15,367 bases of DNA. Source: Chitinophagales bacterium. GTDB taxonomy: Bacteria > Bacteroidota > Bacteroidia > Chitinophagales > UBA2359. Made by a program: the position numbers and the translations under genes. Of this stretch, positions 15,277 to 15,367 are shown piece after piece. The stretch lies in the NCBI GenBank assembly GCA_020629335.1, contig JAHDDN010000094.1, forward strand, positions 1 to 15,367. Reading direction: 5' to 3'. Positions within the stretch are counted from its first letter, which is position 1. Each line of letters starts with the position of its first letter. The notes beneath the pieces are model-generated. The model was given only the letters and a program-made list of their open reading frames with translations. It was not told the DNA's origin and made no database searches.

Positions 15277-15367
15277 GGCTTAGGGATGGAAGCGGTATGT
15301 GGCGGCCATGCTGCGACTTACGGCGCTTAGTGATGCGCAGGCTCCAATAAGAGACAAGCAGCACTTA
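15277..15367 (-). repeat. Dispersed intergenic repeat, copy D (cut by window edge)
   Basis: Read on the minus strand it runs from TAAGTGCTGCTTGTCT to CCATCCCTAAGCC. Its last 40 bases are identical to 5734-5773 of copy A. The GCCC/GGGC hairpin present in copies A and B is replaced by an unrelated short segment. Its terminus abuts the first codon of the Rhs remnant and points into the cassette, opposite to copy B. The remainder continues beyond the window. Confidence 0.85.

Noticed and set aside
15167..15364. 65-codon minus-strand open frame at the window end
   Set aside because: It runs across the repeat/Rhs boundary in the wrong frame for Rhs. The Rhs frame there gives clear core sequence, so this frame is spurious.

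Overview
The window looks like chromosomal DNA of a Bacteroidota bacterium, most likely near the Saprospiraceae (inference). The support is AT-rich DNA, many short Sec signal peptides ending in AQ or SQ, a type IX secretion (T9SS) C-terminal sorting domain, GEVED and PKD-like modules, a dockerin-tailed secreted hydrolase and Rhs sequence ending in a DPDGRD junction. No rRNA, tRNA, CRISPR array or transposase gene was seen.

Layout. Positions 1-140 hold a minus-strand copy of a dispersed intergenic repeat, here called copy C, with a 24-bp perfect inverted repeat inside it. Positions 239-5477 (+) hold a likely envelope-biogenesis cluster: a double-parvulin periplasmic prolyl isomerase, a SurA-like lipoprotein that starts at TTG, a second SurA-like isomerase and a MoxR-type AAA+ ATPase, closed by a strong terminator. 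Repeat copy A follows at 5537-5773 (+). Next come a Uma2-family nuclease-like gene and a secreted sphingomyelinase-type phosphodiesterase (5905-7398, +). A terminator hairpin separates them from two convergent minus-strand secreted proteins: a 541-residue alpha/beta hydrolase with a dockerin-like tail, and a 1355-residue modular surface protein with a T9SS sorting domain.

The right end is accessory DNA. Repeat copy B (13605-13825, +) and repeat copy D (15277-15367, -) face each other. They enclose an orphan Rhs tip: a truncated Rhs core with a nonsense codon, a zinc-metallopeptidase-like C-terminal toxin domain, and a small AT-rich lipoprotein gene that is probably the cognate immunity gene.

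Two things deserve most attention. One is the four-copy repeat family, whose central stem changes sequence but keeps its base pairing between constant flanks. The other is the Rhs toxin/immunity cassette, bounded on both sides by the same terminus of that repeat. A third is the eight-fold, exactly spaced C-x8-C-x4-C signature in the large surface protein.
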